Shown here in pieces: positions 35,171-40,664 of a stretch of 40,664 nt of DNA. This DNA is from an uncultured Alphaproteobacteria bacterium (lineage in GTDB: Bacteria > Pseudomonadota > Alphaproteobacteria > Methylaequorales > Methylaequoraceae): contig CACCPY010000005.1 in the NCBI GenBank assembly GCA_902547955.1, positions 72,001-112,664 of the forward strand, given 5' to 3'. Below the pieces are notes generated by a model, which did not search any database, was not told where the DNA came from, and was given only the letters and a program-made list of their open reading frames with translations. Each line of letters starts with the position of its first letter. The first letter of the stretch is position 1. The position numbers and the translations under genes were made by a program.

Positions 35171-35606
35171 CAAAAATAAAGTTTTAAAAAATGAATATTT
35201 TTTTGTAGATGACTTAACTAACTTAACAAAATCAAATTCAGGAAATTTAATCGTTACACTATCTCAATGGTTAGATAATAAAAAAACTCTAAGCAAAAAA
35301 AAAAATATTGGGATACAATTAAACTCTGACGAATCCTTGAGCTTAATTGAGGAAGAAATTAGTTTTTTTGAAATGATTCAATTTAACTTTCTAACTTTTA
35401 AAGATGGAAGACCATTTTCGGAAGCAAAGAAATTAAGAATTGAGTTTCAATATATCGGTGAAGTTAGAGCTTCAGGACATATCCTTCCTGATCAATATAT
35501 CTTCTTATTAAGATGTGGTTTTAATTCAGTGGAAATAGAAAGCAAGCAGAAGAAGTTTTGGCTAGAATGTTTAAAAATGGGTATGGGATTGTATTATCAA
35601 CCTTAA
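35151..35606 (+). CDS. DUF934 family protein, sulfite-reductase associated
   Basis: A 151-residue protein of the DUF934 family, which almost always sits with assimilatory sulfite reductase. Family features: DGRPFSEAKKLRIEFQYIGEVRASG and ILPDQYIFLLRCGFNSVEI (family RxLRERxGYxGExRAxGxxLxDQxFxMxRCGFD). The function is unknown; a small electron-transfer or assembly role is a guess from context. I chose ATG at 35151 (MTKVILNKNKVLKNE) rather than the in-frame ATG at 35106, because the latter lies far inside cysI. It ends just before a strong terminator. Confidence 0.87.
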   Translation: MTKVILNKNKVLKNEYFFVDDLTNLTKSNSGNLIVTLSQWLDNKKTLSKKKNIGIQLNSDESLSLIEEEISFFEMIQFNFLTFKDGRPFSEAKKLRIEFQYIGEVRASGHILPDQYIFLLRCGFNSVEIESKQKKFWLECLKMGMGLYYQP

Positions 35607-35637
35607 AAAACCCAACTTACTAGGTTGGGTTTTTTTA
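35605..35637. terminator. Bidirectional rho-independent terminator
   Basis: AAAAAACCCAAC (35605-35616), a seven-base loop and GTTGGG (35624-35629) followed by seven T (35630-35636). The A-tract before the stem makes it work on both strands: it ends the cysI operon on the plus strand and groESL on the minus strand, whose groEL stop lies at 35661. It is the clearest terminator in the window. Confidence 0.9.
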
Positions 35638-35660
35638 AGTGCACTAGAAACTACAGGGTC

Positions 35661-37337
<1,677 letters not shown>

Positions 37338-37625
37338 CTATTCTAAAATTCCCATGATGTCCGATTCCTTCATAATCAAAAGATCGTCTCCATCTAGTTT
37401 AACTTCTGTCCCAGACCATTTTCCAAAAAGAATTTTATCACCCTTTTTAACATTCATAGGTCTCAACTTTCCATCCTCTGTAACTTCTCCAGGACCAACA
37501 GCCAAAACTTCTCCTTCACTTGGTTTTTCTTTAGCTGTATCTGGGATAATTATGCCTCCTGATGTTTTTTCATCACTCTCAAGGCGTTTGACGACAACTC
37601 TGTCGTGAAGTGGCTTGAATTTCAT
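37338..37625 (-). CDS. groES: Co-chaperonin GroES (Hsp10)
   Basis: A 95-residue lid of the GroEL chamber. Signatures: [16 protein letters not shown], the mobile loop [19 protein letters not shown] and [19 protein letters not shown] use ATG 37625 (MKFKPL) because AGGAG stands seven bases upstream; the in-frame ATG seven codons before it lacks such a site. It lies 12 bases before groEL and is the first gene of the CIRCE-controlled operon. Confidence 0.98.
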   Translation of the reverse strand: MKFKPLHDRVVVKRLESDEKTSGGIIIPDTAKEKPSEGEVLAVGPGEVTEDGKLRPMNVKKGDKILFGKWSGTEVKLDGDDLLIMKESDIMGILE

Positions 37626-37667
37626 AGAATCTCCTTTGTTAGACAATTCAAGATAGATAGAGCCTTG

Positions 37668-37694
37668 CTAGCACTCATACCTAACGAGTGCTAA
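37668..37694 (-). promoter_or_regulatory. CIRCE element (HrcA operator) of groESL
   Basis: Inverted repeat CTAGCACTC-N9-GAGTGCTAA, one mismatch from the consensus TTAGCACTC-N9-GAGTGCTAA. It lies about 43 bases before groES, over the expected transcription start, and predicts repression by HrcA at normal temperature. The hrcA gene itself is not in the window. Confidence 0.95.
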
Positions 37695-37720
37695 TTTAGT
37701 AACTTCACAAAATTTGTCAA
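37693..37720 (-). promoter_or_regulatory. Sigma-70 promoter of groESL
   Basis: On the minus strand a perfect -35 TTGACA (37715-37720) and a -10 TAAATT (37693-37698) are separated by 16 bases; the -10 abuts the CIRCE element. The promoter lies against the 3-prime end of cysNC (the -35 overlaps its stop codon). Confidence 0.75.
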
Positions 37721-39582
37721 CAATTTTTTATACTGAATTCGGAGGAGATATAGCTTTCAAGTTTTAAGACACTTTTTTCGATATTTTCATTCTCGGTATC
37801 AATAATTAGATCTGGGTTAGTTGGTGCTTCATATGGAGAAGATATTCCTGTAAAATCTTTTATTTCAGACTTTATAGCTTTAGCATACAATCCCTTTACA
37901 TCTCTTTTAATGCATTCCTCCAATGAAGCCTTAATGTAAATTTCTCTGAAATATTCTGGTCTTATATCTCTAGCCTTCTTTCTTTCGCTTCTGTAAGGTG
38001 AGATAAGGGAAACAATAATTATAAATCCAGCATCTGAAAATAGTTTTGCCACTTCAGCCGTTCTTCTAATATTCTCTGTTCTATCTTCTGGTGAAAAAGA
38101 AAGCCCTTTATTTATCCCCATTCTTAGATTATCTCCGTCTAAAATAAAAACATTAAAACCTTTAAAAAATAATTTCTTTTCAACTTCTTTAGCTATAGTA
38201 CTTTTCCCAGAACCCGAAAGTCCAGTCATCCAAATAATACCTGACCTATGATTAAATCTAGATGCCCTATCAACTTCACTTACATTAAAATTGACAGGTG
38301 TAATGTTTGGATTATTGGTCAGTTCTTTTTGATCAGGGTAATTTTTTAAGCTTGCAATACCGCCAGAAACGATTTCATTTTCATCTAATATGCAAAATCT
38401 TGCTGTTTTTGTTAAAACATTATAATCATCAATTGGTATAAACTGAGAAGAATGGATCACAACTTCACAGACATCGTTTTTATTGGGTATTTTTTTATTA
38501 CGAGATTCTAAGTTTTCAGTATCAATTATTTTATTAACTTTACTTATATTTATGTTGTACTCTCCAGTATTAATTTTTAATGTATACTTTTTATTTAGAT
38601 TCATCTTTTTATCGCTTAACCAAAAAAGATTCGCTTCAAATGTGTTCATTAGTTTAGGAGGGTTTTTCAGGTGAGAAATCATATTTCCTTTATCAACAAA
38701 AATTTGTTCAGAAAAAGTTAATCCTAAACATTCACCAGTGTGATATTCTTTTTTTGATTTGGGCCATTCCTCAAAAGACTTTATTTTTACTCTTTCATTT
38801 GAGGGCAAAACTAATAATTCATCGTCTATTTTTATTTTTCCAGACTCAACTCTACCAACAATTATTCGCTTATCAGAAAGTTTATAAATATCTTGAACTG
38901 GAAATCTTAAATAATTTTTATTTTCATTTTGACTATTATCATAGTTATCTAGAACGTCTGTTAATGACTTGCCATTATACCATTTTGTTTTTTTACTTTT
39001 TTTTACTATATTGTCCCCAATTTTTGCTGAAATTGGGATATCATATAAGCCCTCTACGTCTATTTTAAGCAAATAATCATAAAGTCTTTTTTTTACCAAT
39101 AAATATCTATCCTCTTTATAATTTACTTTATCCATCTTGTTAAAGAGTGTTATTACTCTTTTAATACCCAACAATTTTAGAATGTATGCGTGTTTTTTTG
39201 TCTGAGCTTTTATTCCTTCATCAACGTCAATTATAAGAATTGCAATATCTGCAGAAGCTGCTCCTGTGATCATATTTTTTATAAACTCTTTATGACCCGG
39301 CGCATCTATAAATACATAATTTCTTTTTTTGGTTTTAAAAAAAATTTGAGTAGTATCAACTGTTATTCCTTGATCTCTCTCTACTTGAAGTGCGTCTAAC
39401 AAAAAAGCAAATTCAAACTCCATGCCTCTCTTTTCACTCACCCTTTTTAATTCTTCATACTTACCCTCAGGAACTTGGTCAAGTTCATACATCAATCTTC
39501 CTATCAAGGAAGATTTTCCGTGATCGACATGTCCAACAATAACAATTTTAGGAGTATCTTGAAGATGCTTGATCTGTTCCAT
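37717..39582 (-). CDS. cysNC: CysNC: sulfate adenylyltransferase subunit 1 fused to adenylylsulfate kinase
   Basis: A 621-residue fusion. The N-terminal EF-Tu-like GTPase (CysN, about 1-440) has GHVDHGKSS (17-25), DAPGHKEF, NKMD and the domain 2/3 region with DIYKLSDKRIIVGRV; with CysD it makes APS from ATP and sulfate, driven by GTP. The C-terminal APS kinase (CysC, about 440-615) has GLSGSGKST (454-462), DGDNLRMGI and FSPEDRTENIRR and makes PAPS. This NodQ-like fusion is common in alphaproteobacteria. It starts directly at the cysD stop with no gap, so the two are translated together. PAPS may also serve sulfation. Confidence 0.95.
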   Translation of the reverse strand: MEQIKHLQDTPKIVIVGHVDHGKSSLIGRLMYELDQVPEGKYEELKRVSEKRGMEFEFAFLLDALQVERDQGITVDTTQIFFKTKKRNYVFIDAPGHKEFIKNMITGAASADIAILIIDVDEGIKAQTKKHAYILKLLGIKRVITLFNKMDKVNYKEDRYLLVKKRLYDYLLKIDVEGLYDIPISAKIGDNIVKKSKKTKWYNGKSLTDVLDNYDNSQNENKNYLRFPVQDIYKLSDKRIIVGRVESGKIKIDDELLVLPSNERVKIKSFEEWPKSKKEYHTGECLGLTFSEQIFVDKGNMISHLKNPPKLMNTFEANLFWLSDKKMNLNKKYTLKINTGEYNINISKVNKIIDTENLESRNKKIPNKNDVCEVVIHSSQFIPIDDYNVLTKTARFCILDENEIVSGGIASLKNYPDQKELTNNPNITPVNFNVSEVDRASRFNHRSGIIWMTGLSGSGKSTIAKEVEKKLFFKGFNVFILDGDNLRMGINKGLSFSPEDRTENIRRTAEVAKLFSDAGFIIIVSLISPYRSERKKARDIRPEYFREIYIKASLEECIKRDVKGLYAKAIKSEIKDFTGISSPYEAPTNPDLIIDTENENIEKSVLKLESYISSEFSIKNC

Positions 39583-40380
39583 TTACATATATCCTGTAGA
39601 TCTTAATTTTTCAAAAATATCTTCTTGTTCATGGTCCATCGCTCTACCAGATCTCTCAGATACTTTTGTTGTTTTTAATTCTTCAATGATTTGATCGATA
39701 TTTTTTGCTTTGCTTTTTACTGGGAACGTAATGTCTTTATCTCCTAAAGATCTATATCTTTTTCCTTTTTTTGAAAAATACAAGTCGACTACAGGGATCT
39801 TTTGACTTTTAATGTATCTCCATATGTCAATTTCCGTCCATCCTAGCAGAGGATGAATTCTTATGTGTACTTCGTCTGGATAGTTAAAATTGGATTGATC
39901 CCAAAATTCGGGAGGTTGATTTTTAATATCCCACTTGCCAGTTTCATCCCTTGGACTAAAAACCCTCTCTTTAGCTCGAGTCCCTTGCTCATCTCTTCTG
40001 ATACCAGCGACTATACCTTTAAAATTATATTTTTTTAAAATTTTTTTTAAACCCTCTGTTTTTCTGGCTGCTGATCTCGCAGCTGGCGGTAGAGAAGAAT
40101 CAATTTCATTTACTGGGGGGCAGTCTCCTTTAATAAGATTTAAGTTCCATTCCTTTTCGTACCTATCTCTAAATTCATACATTTCTTCAAATTTTTTTTT
40201 TGTGTCAACATGTACAAGCGGAAATGGTATTTTGCCAAAAAAAGCCTTGAAGGCAAGCCAGACCATGACATTTGAGTCTTTGCCTAAAGACCACAGCATT
40301 GCCATGTTATTTATAGATCTATATGCTTGTCTAAAGATATAAACACTATCATTTTCTAGTTTTTTTAGGTGTGAATCCAT
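39583..40380 (-). CDS. cysD: Sulfate adenylyltransferase subunit 2
   Basis: CysD catalyses adenylation of sulfate, with CysN hydrolysing GTP. The 265-residue protein starts MDSHLKKLENDSVYIFRQA; the PP-loop motif reads SLGKDSNVM (family SGGKDS, here Leu for the first Gly). The middle EFRDRYEKEWNL and the conserved IKGDCPPVN, ARSAARKTEGLKK, RRDEQGTRAKERVFS and WGTEIDIWRYI-like (here LLGWTEIDIWRYI) segments identify the family. It ends SERSGRAMDHEQEDIFEKLRSTGYM, as in known CysD. It is shorter than the usual 300 or so at the N terminus. It lies two bases after cysH. Confidence 0.95.
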   Translation of the reverse strand: MDSHLKKLENDSVYIFRQAYRSINNMAMLWSLGKDSNVMVWLAFKAFFGKIPFPLVHVDTKKKFEEMYEFRDRYEKEWNLNLIKGDCPPVNEIDSSLPPAARSAARKTEGLKKILKKYNFKGIVAGIRRDEQGTRAKERVFSPRDETGKWDIKNQPPEFWDQSNFNYPDEVHIRIHPLLGWTEIDIWRYIKSQKIPVVDLYFSKKGKRYRSLGDKDITFPVKSKAKNIDQIIEELKTTKVSERSGRAMDHEQEDIFEKLRSTGYM

Positions 40381-40382
40381 AG

Positions 40383-40664
40383 TTAATCTTTTTTATAATG
40401 AATTCCACACTCAGTTTTTGTCTGATTAATCCACCGACCTGATCTTAAATCCTCTATATTTTTTGGCTTGAAAGTACAGTGGGTGCATCCAACAGATAAG
40501 TACCCTTCCTCTACAAGTGGATGTTTAGGTAGATTATTATTATTAAAATATAACAAAACAAATTTTTTTTCAAAATTTGCTAAAGGATTCACAACGACTT
40601 TTCCATTATTAAATTCAAAAGGTTGAACGTCAAATCTCTCCCCTCCTTGATATGATTTTCTTCC
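40383..40664 (-). CDS. cysH: Assimilatory APS/PAPS reductase, C-terminal part
   Basis: The last 93 residues of a gene cut by the right edge of the window; the frame is open from base 40664. CysH reduces activated sulfate to sulfite using thioredoxin. Visible: GRKSYQGGERFDVQPFE (family GRKRYQG), NPLANF, GCTHC (Cys60 and Cys63 of the fragment) and the catalytic ECGIH (Cys86). The CxxC before ECGIH is the second half of the [4Fe-4S] site found in APS-using reductases; the first CC pair lies outside the window. The preferred substrate is therefore probably APS, despite the CysC domain downstream. Confidence 0.92.
   Translation of the reverse strand, partial: GRKSYQGGERFDVQPFEFNNGKVVVNPLANFEKKFVLLYFNNNNLPKHPLVEEGYLSVGCTHCTFKPKNIEDLRSGRWINQTKTECGIHYKKD

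Overview
This window comes from a strongly AT-rich, very compact bacterial genome. Genes are packed with gaps of a few bases or with short overlaps, the longest gene-free stretch is about 150 bases (33100-33248), and lysine, asparagine, isoleucine and phenylalanine dominate the proteins. The gene content is alphaproteobacterial: lysC, a RodZ-like gene, ispG, hisS, prfA and prmC together; grxC with a nitrilase-family amidase and ubiG; xer, aroK, aroB and a CorC-like gene; bolA, a J-domain gene, cobS and cobT; a class I lysyl-tRNA synthetase; and DUF2849-cysI-DUF934. Together with the base composition this suggests a streamlined marine alphaproteobacterium of the SAR11-like type. An apparently complete sulfate-to-sulfide route (cysD, cysNC, cysH, cysI) argues against the well-known SAR11 strains, which need reduced sulfur. 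The placement is inference from gene content, not from a tree.

Layout. 1-7073 (minus): prmC (cut by the window edge), prfA, a truncated glutamyl-tRNA-reductase-like gene, hisS, ispG, a RodZ-like membrane HTH protein, a nitronate monooxygenase/FabK-like flavoprotein, and lysC. 7128-11384: ubiG, an amidase, grxC, an NDUFAF5/BioC-like methyltransferase, mutT (apparently with an AUU start) and argJ. 11443-16926: secA, accA, malyl-CoA lyase and a Xer recombinase. 16923-22197: an unrecognised exported helical protein and a 44-residue membrane ORF, divergent from aroK, aroB, a CNNM/CorC-like protein and a CBS-pair protein. 22194-25942: bolA, a J-domain protein, cobS, cobT and rpmB. 25985-31553: a MeaB GTPase fused to an Xre-type HTH, methylmalonyl-CoA mutase, a HAD phosphatase, pyrD and DUF952. 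31543-40664: lysK; then DUF2849, cysI and DUF934 (plus), facing groEL-groES and cysNC-cysD-cysH (minus) across a shared terminator.

How the genes work together. The cys genes would take sulfate to sulfide: CysD/CysN make APS, CysC can phosphorylate it, CysH reduces it and CysI reduces sulfite. Malyl-CoA lyase, methylmalonyl-CoA mutase and MeaB could link glyoxylate, acetyl-CoA and propionyl-CoA to succinyl-CoA. groESL carries a clear CIRCE operator and promoter, so HrcA control is expected. No rRNA, tRNA, CRISPR array, insertion sequence or prophage gene was recognised.

The observations most worth following up are the Xre-MeaB fusion with a palindrome directly before its start codon, the hemA-like gene reduced to a degenerate nucleotide-binding domain in the old hemA-prfA-prmC position, the AUU start inferred for mutT, and the bolA-J-cobS-cobT cluster.
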